DNA of 64,000 nucleotides, from NCBI RefSeq assembly GCF_004123795.1, contig NZ_MSSM01000005.1:1-64000 (forward strand), given 5' to 3'. Positions 53,272 through 62,266 of the stretch are shown here, piece by piece; position 1 is the stretch's first letter, and the number at the start of each line of letters is the position of its first letter. The DNA comes from Lacticaseibacillus chiayiensis (GTDB taxonomy: Bacteria > Bacillota > Bacilli > Lactobacillales > Lactobacillaceae). Both the position numbers and the translations under genes were made by a program. The notes beneath the pieces were generated by a model that saw only the letters and a list, made by a program, of their open reading frames with translations, did not search any database and was not told the origin of the DNA.

Positions 53272-54102
53272 TTAAGGGCGTTTCAATTCGGCATAAGCTG
53301 CCTTTAAAGTTGCCTCAATATCCACATTTGACGCGACCTCACCCGGAGTTTGTTCGGCATTTTGCAAATGAATTAAAAATTCAATATTACCTTCTCCGCC
53401 TTTAATCGGGCTATAGTCTAACCCCAAAACGTTGTAACCAGTCGCACTGGCAAAGTCAACGACCATTTTTAAAACATCGCGATGCACTTGGGGATCACGG
53501 ACAATGCCGTGCTTGCCGACATGGGCCGGACCAGCTTCAAACTGCGGTTTAATTAACGCAACCGCGTGGCCATCGGGAATCAGAATCGCCTTTAGTGGTG
53601 GTAAAATCAACTTCAATGAAATAAAGCTAACATCCGTCATCGCAAATTCAACCGGGCCGTCAGTAAAATCTTCCGGTTTACTGTAGCGAAAATTCACGCG
53701 TTCCATCACTTTGACCCGCGGATCTTCGCGTAACTTCCATGCCAATTGATTATAGCCGACATCCAAGGCATAGCTCATCTTGGCACCGTTTTGTAACGCA
53801 ACGTCGGTGAAACCGCCCGTAGACGCACCGATATCCAAAACCGTTTTCCCGGTTAGATCAAGGTGAAACGATTTCAGAGCCTTGGCCAGTTTGAGTCCGC
53901 CGCGACTGACATACGACATTTTTTTGCCTTTCACATGCAGGATCGCGTCACCTGGGATCTTGACACCAGGCTTATCTAATCGTTGATTATTCTGATCATA
54001 CACTTCACCGGCCATGACGGAGCGTTTAGCCTGCTCCCGTGATTCAAACAGCCCTTGTTCAACTAGCAGGACGTCTACCCGTTCTTTTTTGACTTTTTCC
54101 AT
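53272..54102 (-). CDS. TlyA-family rRNA 2'-O-methyltransferase
   Basis: A 276-aa protein with an N-terminal S4 RNA-binding domain (RVDVLLVEQGLFESREQAKR) and an FtsJ-type methyltransferase (VLDIGASTGGFTDVALQNGA, MTDVSFISLKLILPPL, LIKPQFEAG). TlyA methylates 16S and 23S rRNA in mycobacteria; some members were called hemolysins. The ATG overlaps the ispA stop (TAATG). Confidence 0.92.
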   Translation of the reverse strand: MEKVKKERVDVLLVEQGLFESREQAKRSVMAGEVYDQNNQRLDKPGVKIPGDAILHVKGKKMSYVSRGGLKLAKALKSFHLDLTGKTVLDIGASTGGFTDVALQNGAKMSYALDVGYNQLAWKLREDPRVKVMERVNFRYSKPEDFTDGPVEFAMTDVSFISLKLILPPLKAILIPDGHAVALIKPQFEAGPAHVGKHGIVRDPQVHRDVLKMVVDFASATGYNVLGLDYSPIKGGEGNIEFLIHLQNAEQTPGEVASNVDIEATLKAAYAELKRP

Positions 54103-54950
54103 TATTTCAACACCGCCAAAATCGATTGAAGTGCCGCAGCATCAACAGTTAAGCTCTTTAACGCTGCATCAGCCTGCTGAATCTGAGTTGCCAACGCCTG
54201 CTCAGCACCTTTTAGTCCAAGTAGCTCGGGGAAAGTGTTTTTATGTTCGGCCACATCCTTATCCGCTGTTTTGCCTAACTCAGCAGTTGTTTTGGTGACA
54301 TCATTAATATCATCTTTGATCTGAAAACCGAGGCCAAAAGCAGTCGCAAAATTCGCCAGTGCTGCCTGATCAGCTTCGGGAATCGTGATGAATACGGTAC
54401 CCATCGCCACAGCGGCTTGAATCAAAGCACCGGTTTTAGCTTGGTGCATATGCTTCAGTGTCGCCAGATCATAGTTAACCCGCTCACCGTCCATATCGAG
54501 GACTTGGCCTTCAACCATCCCGGAACTGCCAGCCGCTTCAGCAAGAATCTGAACCAGCGCAGCGCCTTTTTCCGGATAATGTTGGCTCAATAAGGCAAAG
54601 GCATCGGTTAAAAGTGCGTCACCGGCCAAGATCGCCAACGCTTCGCCAAACTGTTTGTGATTCGTTGGCTTGCCGCGCCGCAAATCATCATTATCCATCG
54701 CGGGCAAATCGTCATGAATCAATGAATAAGTATGCACATATTCAAGTGCAGCAGCTGCTGGTAAGGCTTCAGCGATCACACCGTCATACATTGCCACAAC
54801 ACTCAACAACAACAAAGGCCGCAATCGTTTGCCGCCAGCATCGACGGAGTAAGCCATCGCAGCACGCAAATGCGGGTTAGGCACCTTTGCCAGTGTTTCA
54901 TTTAATGTATGCTCAACGGCTGTCCGCCACTGACTTAAGATCGGATTCAT
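54102..54950 (-). CDS. ispA: Polyprenyl (farnesyl/geranylgeranyl) diphosphate synthase
   Basis: A 282-aa trans-prenyltransferase. The first Asp-rich motif is DDLPAMDNDDLRRG, the second is QIKDDINDVT. KRLRPLLLLS near residue 40 binds isopentenyl diphosphate. Chain length is likely C15 to C20. It overlaps xseB by 4 nt. Confidence 0.94.
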   Translation of the reverse strand: MNPILSQWRTAVEHTLNETLAKVPNPHLRAAMAYSVDAGGKRLRPLLLLSVVAMYDGVIAEALPAAAALEYVHTYSLIHDDLPAMDNDDLRRGKPTNHKQFGEALAILAGDALLTDAFALLSQHYPEKGAALVQILAEAAGSSGMVEGQVLDMDGERVNYDLATLKHMHQAKTGALIQAAVAMGTVFITIPEADQAALANFATAFGLGFQIKDDINDVTKTTAELGKTADKDVAEHKNTFPELLGLKGAEQALATQIQQADAALKSLTVDAAALQSILAVLK

Positions 54951-55174
54951 TGTTGGCCTTCTTTAGGTTGAAACGGTTGCGTGGTGCCATCGTCGCTCAC
55001 CATTTCTGTCACCGTTTTTTCAGCTGACTTCAGCGTTTTCTCAAGTTCCTGACTCAATTTCACGCCGGCTTTAAATTGATCCAAAGCCTTTTCAAGTGGT
55101 ACATCGCCTTGCTCCAGTTGATTGACAATTGCTTCAAGTTGGGCAAGTTTCTCTTCAAACGTAGGTTCAGCCAT
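54947..55174 (-). CDS. xseB: Exodeoxyribonuclease VII small subunit
   Basis: A 75-aa helical protein with the motif TFEEKLAQLEAIVNQLEQGD and PLEKALDQFKAGVKL. Several copies wrap around XseA. It overlaps xseA by 8 nt and ispA by 4 nt. Confidence 0.95.
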   Translation of the reverse strand: MAEPTFEEKLAQLEAIVNQLEQGDVPLEKALDQFKAGVKLSQELEKTLKSAEKTVTEMVSDDGTTQPFQPKEGQQ

Positions 55175-56516
55175 GTTTCTTCTCCTTTGCTATTACACGA
55201 GCGCCAATTTGGCCATCCGCAACATGAATGTGGATATCGGCATCGACGGCATAGTCACTCGTCTTCTTAAGCATCTGCCCGGCATCATCTGTCACGTAAG
55301 CAAATCCCCGGCCGAGTATCTTCAGCGGACTCAAATGGTCCAGCCCCAGCGCTGCATTAGCTACCGCTTGACGCTTGACTTTAACCACACTGACGACCGC
55401 CCGATCCAGGCGGTGTAGATCATCGACCAGCTGCCGTTTGAGGTTCACGACTTTTATCAGTAATTGGCGTCCATCAAGTTGTTGCGTCGCCATGGCCAAA
55501 CGATGGTCATTTTCACGCAATTGATTGACCATGATTTGATTAAGCCGCTGCCGCAATTGATCAACGCGTTGCACGTACTGGTCGTACAAACGATCAGGCT
55601 GGGTTAAGACGACGCTTTCTGCAGAGCGCTGAAGTCGGCTTGCAGCATTTTGGAGTCGGTTGTGCATCGCATTAACCAGACGCACACGATCTTCCGAGAT
55701 GCGATTAAGTGCGTCTACCAAGGTCACAGGCGTTACAATTTCAGCAGCAGCTGTTGGTGTGGCAGCACGACGATCGGCAATAAAGTCGGTAATCGTTGTA
55801 TCGGTTTCATGTCCGACTGAACTCACAATCGGAATGGGCATGTCGACTAAAGCCCGCGCCACTTTCTCTTCGTTAAACGGCCACAGGTCTTCAATTGAAC
55901 CGCCACCGCGGCCGATAATCACGGCATCAAAGCCCGACATGGCCTTAATGCGGTTCAGCTGTTTGACAATCGAATCCGCCGCCTGATCGCCTTGGACAAC
56001 CGCCGGAAAAAGGGTCAGCTGTAGAATCGGATAACGGCGCGCCACAGTGGTCATGATATCCTGAATCACCGCACCGCTGGGACTGGTCACAACCGCCACA
56101 CGTTTAGGAAACAACGGCAGCGGGCGTTTGTTACGATCAAATAGCCCTTCGCTAGCCAGCTTTTTCTTTAACTGTTCAAAGGCTTGGTAGAGTGCGCCAA
56201 CGCCGTCTGGTTCCAAACGTTCCACAATCAGCCGGTATTCGCCGCTTGGTTCATACAGACTGACGCGGCCAACTGCCAGAACCTTCATGCCTTCTTCAAG
56301 ATTGAATTGCAACTTGCTAAAGGCATTCCGGAACATCAAGGCACCAATTTTGGCGTGATCATCTTTAAGTGAAAAATATTGATTGCCAACCCGTTTGCGA
56401 TAATTAGAAATTTCACCGGTTAGATAAACCTTTGCCAGATAAGGATCTGCATCGAATTTACGTTTTAGGTACTGGGTAAGTGCTGTGACACTTAAGTACT
56501 GGTCGGAATCAACCAT
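55167..56516 (-). CDS. xseA: Exodeoxyribonuclease VII large subunit
   Basis: A 449-aa nuclease subunit. It has the N-terminal OB-fold (LTGEISNYRKR), the catalytic region with AVVTSPSGAVIQDIMTTVAR, VIIGRGGGSIEDLWPFNEE and SSVGHETDTTITDFIADRRA, and a long C-terminal coiled coil. ATG 56516 follows GAGGCG; its 5' end overlaps folD by 8 nt. Confidence 0.96.
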   Translation of the reverse strand: MVDSDQYLSVTALTQYLKRKFDADPYLAKVYLTGEISNYRKRVGNQYFSLKDDHAKIGALMFRNAFSKLQFNLEEGMKVLAVGRVSLYEPSGEYRLIVERLEPDGVGALYQAFEQLKKKLASEGLFDRNKRPLPLFPKRVAVVTSPSGAVIQDIMTTVARRYPILQLTLFPAVVQGDQAADSIVKQLNRIKAMSGFDAVIIGRGGGSIEDLWPFNEEKVARALVDMPIPIVSSVGHETDTTITDFIADRRAATPTAAAEIVTPVTLVDALNRISEDRVRLVNAMHNRLQNAASRLQRSAESVVLTQPDRLYDQYVQRVDQLRQRLNQIMVNQLRENDHRLAMATQQLDGRQLLIKVVNLKRQLVDDLHRLDRAVVSVVKVKRQAVANAALGLDHLSPLKILGRGFAYVTDDAGQMLKKTSDYAVDADIHIHVADGQIGARVIAKEKKHG

Positions 56517-57360
56517 GCAATCGCCTCTTTGCCAGTTCAACTGTTTGGGCCATTAGCGAGGCAATCGTCATTGGCCCCACGCCACCCGGTACCGGCGTTA
56601 AAGCACCGGCAATAGCATCAACCGCCTCGGCATCGACATCGCCTTGCAGTTTACCATCAGCTCCGCGCGAAATACCGACATCAATGACTGTTGCGCCCGG
56701 TTTAACTGCATCGGCACCAATAAAATGCGGCACGCCAATTGCAATAACCAAAATATCCGCTTCACGCGTCAACGCTTTAAGGTCGTGCGTTTTACTGTGG
56801 GCAATGGTTACCGTAGCATCGTGATTCACCATCAGACCAGCCAATGGTCGGCCCACAATATTCGAGCGGCCAACAATGACCACGCGCTTACCAGTGACAT
56901 CAATCTGATAGGCATCTAGGAGCGCCATAATCCCATATGGCGTCGAGGCCACAACAGTCGGTTCATTGGTCCACAGGCGGCCCACGCTCACCGGACTAAA
57001 GCCATCCACATCTTTATCAGGATCGATCGCATTAATCACAACTCGTTCATCAAGTTGCTTGGGTAACGGCAGCTGGACCAGAATGCCATCCACATCAGGA
57101 TCTTGATTCAATTCAGCTACCTTAGCCAATAGGGTTTCCTGAGAGGTTTCTTCTGGCAACTTAAACATTAGGGAACGAACCCCGATTTCCTCCGCGCGCC
57201 GTTGTTTGTTACGCACATAAACCTGGCTGGCCGGATCCGATCCCACCAAAATGACTGCAAGTGTCGGTGTTACGCCTTGTTGTGCCAAATCAGTCACTGT
57301 CTGCTGGAGTTCACTAAGAATGCGTTTTGAAACTACCTTGCCATCCAATCGCGTTGCCAC
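56509..57360 (-). CDS. folD: Methylenetetrahydrofolate dehydrogenase/cyclohydrolase
   Basis: A 283-aa bifunctional folate enzyme. It has the catalytic VGSDPASQVYVRNKQRRAEE (Tyr and Lys of the YxxxK motif), GILVQLPLP, VVIVGRSNIVGRPLAGLMVN (NADP binding) and the closing PVPGGVGPMTIASLM. GTG 57360 follows GGAGAG by eight bases; a longer frame exists without RBS. First gene of folD-xseA-xseB-ispA-tlyA-argR-recN. Confidence 0.96.
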   Translation of the reverse strand: MATRLDGKVVSKRILSELQQTVTDLAQQGVTPTLAVILVGSDPASQVYVRNKQRRAEEIGVRSLMFKLPEETSQETLLAKVAELNQDPDVDGILVQLPLPKQLDERVVINAIDPDKDVDGFSPVSVGRLWTNEPTVVASTPYGIMALLDAYQIDVTGKRVVIVGRSNIVGRPLAGLMVNHDATVTIAHSKTHDLKALTREADILVIAIGVPHFIGADAVKPGATVIDVGISRGADGKLQGDVDAEAVDAIAGALTPVPGGVGPMTIASLMAQTVELAKRRLHG

Positions 57361-57447
57361 AAAAACCACTCTCCATTTGATTAGCATTGTCTGATCTAAA
57401 AATCAACGTTATCGATTTCTCGATCGCGTCAAGTACCGGTATAAAGC

Positions 57448-57479
57448 AAAAACCGGCCAAAGTAATTGTCTTTGACCGG
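57448..57479 (-). terminator. Terminator after nusB
   Basis: Minus strand CCGGTCAAAG-ACAATTA-CTTTGGCCGG followed by TTTTTG, just after the nusB stop. Confidence 0.88.
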
Positions 57480-57485
57480 GTTAAC

Positions 57486-57893
57486 TTACGCTTTCGGCGA
57501 TGCTTCAATAAAATTAGCCAAAATGCCATTTACAAACTTAGCAGATTGGTCATCGCTATAACGTTTGGCCAAATTGATGGCTTCATTAATTGCCGCAGCT
57601 TCCGGCATCGCTTCTTCATAGCGAATTTCATACAGGCCCAAGCGCAGAATCATTAAATCCGGTTTGGTCAAACGACTCAACGTCCACCCTTTTTTAAGCT
57701 GAGGGGTTAAAGCAGCATCCAACGCTTCCTGATGCGTCAAGACGCCTTCCACCAATTCGCTTAAATAAGGGGGCACTTCAGCATCTTTAGGTAAAACCTC
57801 TGCATATACTGCGCTTTTATCTGCTTCCGGATTCGTTGCCAAAGCAAAAAGTGCTCGAAAGGCAGCTTCACGGATCGCGTGTCGTGATTCCAT
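57486..57893 (-). CDS. nusB: Transcription antitermination factor NusB
   Basis: NusB works with S10 in rRNA antitermination. The 135-aa all-helical protein starts MESRHAIREAAFRALFALAT and ends with AINEAINLAKRYSDDQSAKF and VNGILANFIE, both typical. ATG 57893 comes one base after the stop of the Asp23 gene; ATG 57905 (MTIN) is possible but too close to the AAGGA. Confidence 0.95.
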   Translation of the reverse strand: MESRHAIREAAFRALFALATNPEADKSAVYAEVLPKDAEVPPYLSELVEGVLTHQEALDAALTPQLKKGWTLSRLTKPDLMILRLGLYEIRYEEAMPEAAAINEAINLAKRYSDDQSAKFVNGILANFIEASPKA

Positions 57894-57894
57894 G

Positions 57895-58350
57895 TTAATC
57901 GTCATCCTTGCTGCTTGTTGTTGATGGTTCATCGGTGTCGTCATCTTTAAACAGATCATCCGGATTGACTTTTTCCGCTTTTTCAGGAATGACGCCAACG
58001 ACATGCACATTCACTTCGCTTAACGTCAAATCCGTCATAAAGAGTAACTGTTCACGTAACTGTTCTTGCATGGTCAAAGCCACTTTCGGAACAGAGACGC
58101 CGTATTCCAGATAGACGTAGACATCAGCCATAATCTTATCATCGGCAACTGTCACACTAACGCCTTTGCCGTGGTTGGCACGACCAAACCAGGCGTTAAT
58201 TGAAGACCCTAATGTACCGCGCATTTGATAAACACCGTCCACCTGACTGGCAGCAATGCCCAAAATGACTTCTAAAACTTCAGGAACAATTTCAATGGTT
58301 CCTTGGGCATCTGTCCGATTTGCTAATATGATATTGGTTTCTTCAGCCAT
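57895..58350 (-). CDS. Asp23/Gls24 family protein (YqhY-like)
   Basis: A 151-aa Asp23-family protein with GTIEIVPEVLEVILGIAASQ, VDGVYQMRGTLGSSINAWFG and YVYLEYGVSVPKVALTMQEQ, and an acidic Asp/Ser-rich C-terminal tail. YqhY is linked to acetyl-CoA carboxylase control in B. subtilis and lies before nusB there too. It follows efp after 20 bases. Confidence 0.91.
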   Translation of the reverse strand: MAEETNIILANRTDAQGTIEIVPEVLEVILGIAASQVDGVYQMRGTLGSSINAWFGRANHGKGVSVTVADDKIMADVYVYLEYGVSVPKVALTMQEQLREQLLFMTDLTLSEVNVHVVGVIPEKAEKVNPDDLFKDDDTDEPSTTSSKDDD

Positions 58351-58370
58351 GGCGAGAACCCTCCTAAGCC

Positions 58371-58934
58371 TTAATTATTGGCACGTGAAATGTAAGTACC
58401 GTCATCCGTGTTAATCGTCAGCACATCGCCAGTGTTGATGAAAAACGGCACCTGAACGACTAGGCCGGTTTCCATGGTAGCTGGTTTCGAACCGCCACTG
58501 CTGGTATTGCCACGAATGCCCGGTTCGGTTTCCTTTACCGCCAAGTCAACGGTCTTCGGCAACTCAATACCCAAAGTTTCATTGCCGTGCATAATAATTT
58601 TAACATTCATGTTTTCTTTTAAATAATTCAACTGGTCGCGAATCTCATCACCGGGAAGCGTCAGTTGATCGTAAGTATCGGTGTCCATGAAGACGTAATT
58701 ATCACCATCAGCATAAAGGTACTGCATGTTTTTACTGTCGATCTGCGCTTTTTCAACCTTTTCAGTTGATCGGAACGTTTTTTCCTGCACCGCACCCGTG
58801 CGCAGGTTCTTCAAAGTCGAACGAACAAATGCCGAACCCTTGCCTGGCTTAACGTGTTGAAATTCAACGATTCGCCACAGGTCACCGTCGACCTCAATCG
58901 TCAAACCATTCTTAAAATCATTAACAGATATCAT
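58371..58934 (-). CDS. efp: Translation elongation factor P
   Basis: EF-P relieves ribosome stalling at polyproline. The 187-aa protein has the three-domain layout; the modification loop is [13 protein letters not shown] with Lys32, as in Firmicutes that use 5-aminopentanol or leave it unmodified. AGGAAG precedes ATG 58934. A near-consensus promoter lies upstream, so efp-yqhY-nusB can be expressed apart from the peptidase gene. Confidence 0.96.
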   Translation of the reverse strand: MISVNDFKNGLTIEVDGDLWRIVEFQHVKPGKGSAFVRSTLKNLRTGAVQEKTFRSTEKVEKAQIDSKNMQYLYADGDNYVFMDTDTYDQLTLPGDEIRDQLNYLKENMNVKIIMHGNETLGIELPKTVDLAVKETEPGIRGNTSSGGSKPATMETGLVVQVPFFINTGDVLTINTDDGTYISRANN

Positions 58935-58970
58935 GAACTTCCTCCATACATTCAGTTGTAAGCTAAATCT

Positions 58971-58999
58971 ATTCTAGCAAGCGGTGAAGATGCTTGCAA
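58971..58999 (-). promoter_or_regulatory. efp promoter
   Basis: Minus strand TTGCAA, 17-base spacer, TAGAAT, about 37 bases before efp. Confidence 0.7.
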
Positions 59000-59021
59000 C
59001 AGCCATGCCACGTAGAGCGCC

Positions 59022-60089
59022 TCACAGGACCAATAATTCAGCCGGTGCCGGTTGACTAAGACTTTGATTACCGTCTGCTGTTACGAACAAATCGTCTTCG
59101 ATTCGGACACCGCCAAGACCCGGAACATAGATGCCAGGTTCATCGGTTACGACATTGCCTTTTGCAGCTGGCACATCGAGATAAGGACCCCAGGCGCCAG
59201 GACCTTCATGAATCGACAAGCCAATGCCATGTCCGGTACCATGGCCAAAATATTGACCATAGCCGGCATCATTAATTGTGTGATGCGCTAAGTCATTAAT
59301 CGTTCGTCCCGTCACACCCGGTTTCAAAGCCTGTTGCACTTTTTGATTGGTCGCATAAACAATTTGGTAAATCGTCTTGAGTTTGGCTCCCGGCTCACCG
59401 ACTGCAAATGTCCGCGTTAAATCGGACATATAACCATGATAGATACAACCCCAATCGAGGGTCACAATATCCCCTTTGACAATCTTCTTTTCCGTTGCGG
59501 CGCCATGCGGCATTGCCGAACGCATGCCGGAAGCTACGATTGTTTCAAAAGAGACATTACTGGCACCAAGTTGACGCATGAAGAAGTCCAAGTCATTGGC
59601 GATGTCAATTTCCCGCATCCCTGGTTTGATCGTATCAAGAACATGCTGATACCCTTTTTCAGCAATGGCAACTGCCTTCTTAATTAAAGCCAGTTCCTCC
59701 TCGTCTTTGACTTCGCGTTGTGTTTCGACAAAGTCACGTGTTTGCACTAGTGTTCCCTGCGTTAAAAGATCAAATGCTTCGTAATCGGCATAATTTAGAT
59801 GAACGGCTTCAAAACCAATGCGAGTCAACTGCAACCGATTGGCTAAATCTCCCGCCGCCTTATACAAACCATCTTGATGCAACACCAGTTTGGCGTTATG
59901 TACCTGTTGCTTAAACTGCTCGGTAAACCGGGAATCGGTTATAAAATAAGCTTTCTCCGGCGTCACCAGCAAGGCGCTTTCTTCACCGGTAAAACCTGTC
60001 AAATAAGTAATGTTGGTGGCATCGGTGACAAAAAAGCCATCTAATTTTTTGTCCAGAATCCGCGCCTGCAATGCTGTTATTCGATCCAT
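59022..60089 (-). CDS. M24-family Xaa-Pro aminopeptidase/dipeptidase (YqhT-like)
   Basis: A 355-aa pita-bread metallopeptidase. The creatinase N domain (about 1-125) precedes the catalytic domain, where metal ligands are visible: LDWGCIYHGYMSDLTRTF (two Asp), GHGTGHGIGLSIHEGPG (His), EPGIYVPG (Glu) and GVRIEDDL (Glu). It would release residues next to proline from peptides, downstream of Opp uptake. ATG 60089 follows AGGGAG by eight bases. Located before efp as in B. subtilis. Confidence 0.92.
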   Translation of the reverse strand: MDRITALQARILDKKLDGFFVTDATNITYLTGFTGEESALLVTPEKAYFITDSRFTEQFKQQVHNAKLVLHQDGLYKAAGDLANRLQLTRIGFEAVHLNYADYEAFDLLTQGTLVQTRDFVETQREVKDEEELALIKKAVAIAEKGYQHVLDTIKPGMREIDIANDLDFFMRQLGASNVSFETIVASGMRSAMPHGAATEKKIVKGDIVTLDWGCIYHGYMSDLTRTFAVGEPGAKLKTIYQIVYATNQKVQQALKPGVTGRTINDLAHHTINDAGYGQYFGHGTGHGIGLSIHEGPGAWGPYLDVPAAKGNVVTDEPGIYVPGLGGVRIEDDLFVTADGNQSLSQPAPAELLVL

Positions 60090-60126
60090 CCAAACCACTC
60101 CCTATTGACGTCATTTTAAAATTTTG

Positions 60127-60155
60127 AAAAAAAAACGTCCCGATTACCGGGACGT
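60127..60155 (-). terminator. Terminator after rpmA
   Basis: Minus strand ACGTCCCGGTAATCGGGACGT followed by eight T. Confidence 0.92.
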
Positions 60156-60163
60156 CATCAATA

Positions 60164-60454
60164 TTATTCAGCAGCTGCTGCCGGATAAACTGAAACCTTC
60201 TTCTTGTCACGGCCGAAGCGTTCAAACTTGACAACGCCGTCAGCAGTCGCAAACAAGGTATCGTCGCCGCCGCGGCCAACGTTTTCACCAGGATGGATCT
60301 TGGTACCGCGCTGGCGATACAAGATGTTGCCTGCCTTAACGAACTGACCATCGGCACGCTTGCTGCCCAAACGCCGGCCTGCAGAATTACGGCCGTTAGA
60401 TGTTGAACCGCCACCTTTATGGTGAGAAAAGAATTGTAGATTCATCTTTAACAT
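60164..60454 (-). CDS. rpmA: 50S ribosomal protein L27 (with Prp-cleaved N-terminus)
   Basis: A 96-aa L27 near the peptidyl transferase centre. It starts [20 protein letters not shown]; the first nine residues (MLKMNLQFF) are the Firmicutes extension that Prp removes. ATG 60454 follows GGAGG by eight bases; a longer frame starts with GTG in that site. It follows prp and rplU. Confidence 0.96.
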   Translation of the reverse strand: MLKMNLQFFSHHKGGGSTSNGRNSAGRRLGSKRADGQFVKAGNILYRQRGTKIHPGENVGRGGDDTLFATADGVVKFERFGRDKKKVSVYPAAAAE

Positions 60455-60472
60455 AACGTACACCTCCGAGAA

Positions 60473-60823
60473 TTAATTTTGTTTTAGTTGTTTTGTCGTA
60501 ATCAAAATGCGATCAGGATATTGATCTTGGATGCTCTGCAGTTCGAGCAATAAATTTTCCAACAAAATCTGACTAATGTGCAACTGTTCGCCAGTGATTG
60601 CTGACTTAAGTGCCATTTGCAAATGGCCACCATTAACCTCATCCGCATCAACGTCAGGTTTAAAGCCCGCTAAGGCTTCGACACCATTGACAGCACCGAT
60701 ACTCACGGCTGATACAGCAGCACAGACGATATCATTACCGGTTTTGCCGGCGTCGGCATGGCCACTCAGTTCGAAACTGACGATATCGCCATGCTCATCA
60801 CGATGAAAAACTGCCTTGATCAT
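60473..60823 (-). CDS. prp: Ribosomal protein L27-processing cysteine protease Prp
   Basis: A 116-aa protein of the YsxB/Prp family. The catalytic pair is His22 (SGHADAG) and Cys34 (NDIVCAAVS), at the same positions as in S. aureus Prp. It cleaves the N-terminal extension of L27, encoded 18 bases downstream, and lies between rplU and rpmA as always. Confidence 0.94.
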   Translation of the reverse strand: MIKAVFHRDEHGDIVSFELSGHADAGKTGNDIVCAAVSAVSIGAVNGVEALAGFKPDVDADEVNGGHLQMALKSAITGEQLHISQILLENLLLELQSIQDQYPDRILITTKQLKQN

Positions 60824-60834
60824 AAACTGACCTC

Positions 60835-61146
60835 TTATGCGTTAATCGCGTCGATAACGACTTTCGTGTATGGCTGACGATGGCCCTTCTTTTGATGAGA
60901 GTGCTTCTTAGGCTTGTACTTGTAAGTAACAACCTTTTTCTCGCGCCCTTGTTTTTCGACTTTGCCAGTCACGGTTGCGCCGGCTACGGTTGGTGTGCCG
61001 ATCTTGGCATCACCTTCACCAGCAACCATAATCACTTCGTCAAAAGTAACTTGTTTGCCTTCTTCGGCATCAAGCTTTTCAACATAAATGGCTTCGCCGA
61101 CTTCAGCTTTATACTGTTTGCCGCCTGTTTTGATAATTGCGTACAC
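60835..61146 (-). CDS. rplU: 50S ribosomal protein L21
   Basis: The 103-aa protein starts (V/M)[19 protein letters not shown] with the C-terminal signature [20 protein letters not shown]. Start is GTG 61146, eight bases after AGGAGG; the longer frame reaches into the leader. First gene of rplU-prp-rpmA. Confidence 0.96.
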   Translation of the reverse strand: MYAIIKTGGKQYKAEVGEAIYVEKLDAEEGKQVTFDEVIMVAGEGDAKIGTPTVAGATVTGKVEKQGREKKVVTYKYKPKKHSHQKKGHRQPYTKVVIDAINA

Positions 61147-61260
61147 TGTGTGCACCTCCTGTTTTGCCTCTCGGCTTTTCCCCTGAAGACTCGCCAAGTT
61201 AGGTGCTTACGCTTAAAACCTAACGATGTGCGGTTGCATAGGAGGGGTGCCAAATACAAC
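61147..61260 (-). promoter_or_regulatory. rplU 5' leader, probable L21 leader
   Basis: A leader of about 110 nt with a hairpin GTTAGGT...ACCTAAC, then a GGCGAG...GCCGAGAGGC part directly before the RBS. Its position and form fit the L21 leader of Firmicutes, a likely autoregulatory element. Assigned by eye. Confidence 0.55.
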
Positions 61261-61266
61261 GGATTA

Positions 61267-61295
61267 ATACTACCAGATAGCAAGCCAAGTTGCAA
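61267..61295 (-). promoter_or_regulatory. rplU promoter
   Basis: Minus strand TTGCAA, 17-base spacer, TAGTAT. Confidence 0.65.
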
Positions 61296-61420
61296 GCATA
61301 TCGCCGATAATAGCGGCTTTTCCGTTTGGTACAAATCTGCCAGCCATTTTTCAACTTGGCTTGGCACCACTTACTTGGTCGGATGCTCCCAATTTAAGTC
61401 TGCGGTTCTCAAAAACTGAT

Positions 61421-61810
61421 TTACTGCGGCAAGTGTTGCTCACGGTAAAGCCAAACACCAATGATGACTGCAGGCATATAAAGCGCATAAATCAGGGTAA
61501 AGAAAGTCAACCAGCCGCCAAACGCTGCATTAATGATCAATAAGGCTACATATAAAATGCCATCAACGACCCAATTAATCGGTTGTCTGAGTTGGGTGGT
61601 TACCGTTATCAGCAATGCGGCGGTAACCATTAAAATGAAGATATTCAGCAAAATGATGATAAATGCCACCCCCTGGATGGAATTATAGCCAAGCCAAACA
61701 GTTTCAACAAGGAAACGTTTAGTCCGCGACTTCGAGCCAAAGAAAAAGGCCCAGAAAAAATCTGAGCCTGCCCCTGCCAAGGAACCTAATATAGCATAGA
61801 ACGTGTTCAT
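61421..61810 (-). CDS. Membrane protein of unknown function (129 aa)
   Basis: A 129-aa protein with four hydrophobic segments: TFYAILGSLAGAGSDFFWAF, GVAFIIILLNIFILMVTAAL, ILYVALLIINAAFGGWLTFF and YALYMPAVIIGVWLY. Short basic loops (SKSRTKRF) suggest the N-terminus is inserted at once. ATG 61810 follows AAGGGA; the frame extends 14 codons upstream without RBS. No family recognised. Confidence 0.7.
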   Translation of the reverse strand: MNTFYAILGSLAGAGSDFFWAFFFGSKSRTKRFLVETVWLGYNSIQGVAFIIILLNIFILMVTAALLITVTTQLRQPINWVVDGILYVALLIINAAFGGWLTFFTLIYALYMPAVIIGVWLYREQHLPQ

Positions 61811-61869
61811 GTCACCAGTCCCTTGGCCAAAAAGCCGTTGGTAATAAGTCACACACTAGCAGCAAGACA

Positions 61870-61992
61870 TTATTTCTTCAATTGTTGTAACGCTTTTTCA
61901 ATTGTCTCACCTTTGCCAGTGTGGTTAGCATTGTGCGGATCAATAGCGATGAATTCTTGCGTCTTCATGTTCAGTTGGATTCGATATTCCAT
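61870..61992 (-). CDS. 40-aa HicB-like small protein
   Basis: A complete 40-codon ORF starting MEYRIQLNMKTQEFIAIDPH and ending GETIEKALQQLKK. ATG 61992 lies six bases after GGAGGG. The strand pattern followed by GETIEKAL resembles the N-terminal fold of HicB antitoxins (YRI ... GETxEEAL), but no HicA toxin and no DNA-binding domain are next to it. Possibly an orphan regulator or a decayed antitoxin. Confidence 0.6.
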   Translation of the reverse strand: MEYRIQLNMKTQEFIAIDPHNANHTGKGETIEKALQQLKK

Positions 61993-62074
61993 CAGAATCC
62001 CTCCATTCCTAAAAAATGTGAATGGCCTTCGGTAGCGATTGAGTGTATGTTACTCACTTATTGTTAGGAAGTCA

Positions 62075-62098
62075 AGAGCGTGAGCAGGAGCGCTTACA
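62075..62098. repeat. Fragment of the dispersed palindromic repeat
   Basis: GAGCGTGAGCAGGAGCGCTTA matches one outer arm of the repeat family (compare 13025-13041 read on the opposite strand). Confidence 0.55.
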
Positions 62099-62126
62099 AA
62101 GTTCAAGTTCATTCCTCAACATTCCG

Positions 62127-62155
62127 TTGACGCGTACCCTCGCTTCTCGTATACT
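62127..62155 (+). promoter_or_regulatory. tRNA-Arg promoter
   Basis: TTGACG, 17-base spacer, TATACT, 13 bases upstream of the tRNA. Confidence 0.8.
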
Positions 62156-62167
62156 TAATAACGATTT

Positions 62168-62241
62168 GTACCAGTAGCTCAGCTGGATAGAGCAACGGTC
62201 TTCTAAACCGTTTGTCCCGGGTTCAAATCCCGGCTGGTACA
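62168..62241 (+). tRNA. tRNA-Arg (anticodon TCT)
   Basis: The acceptor arms GTACCAG and CTGGTAC pair fully. The D arm has AGCTCAGCTGGATAGAGC, the anticodon stem ACGGT/ACCGT encloses the loop CTTCTAA with anticodon TCT, and the T arm is CCCGGGTTCAAATCCCGG. It reads AGA codons. The 3' CCA is not encoded (the discriminator A is followed by CTT), so it must be added by CCA nucleotidyltransferase. Confidence 0.95.
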
Positions 62242-62266
62242 CTTAAGTTAAATAGTTTGTCTAAAC

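Noticed and set aside
62168-62241. tRNA-Arg as a phage or island attachment site
   Set aside because: No integrase and no repeat of the tRNA 3' end are seen next to it in this window.
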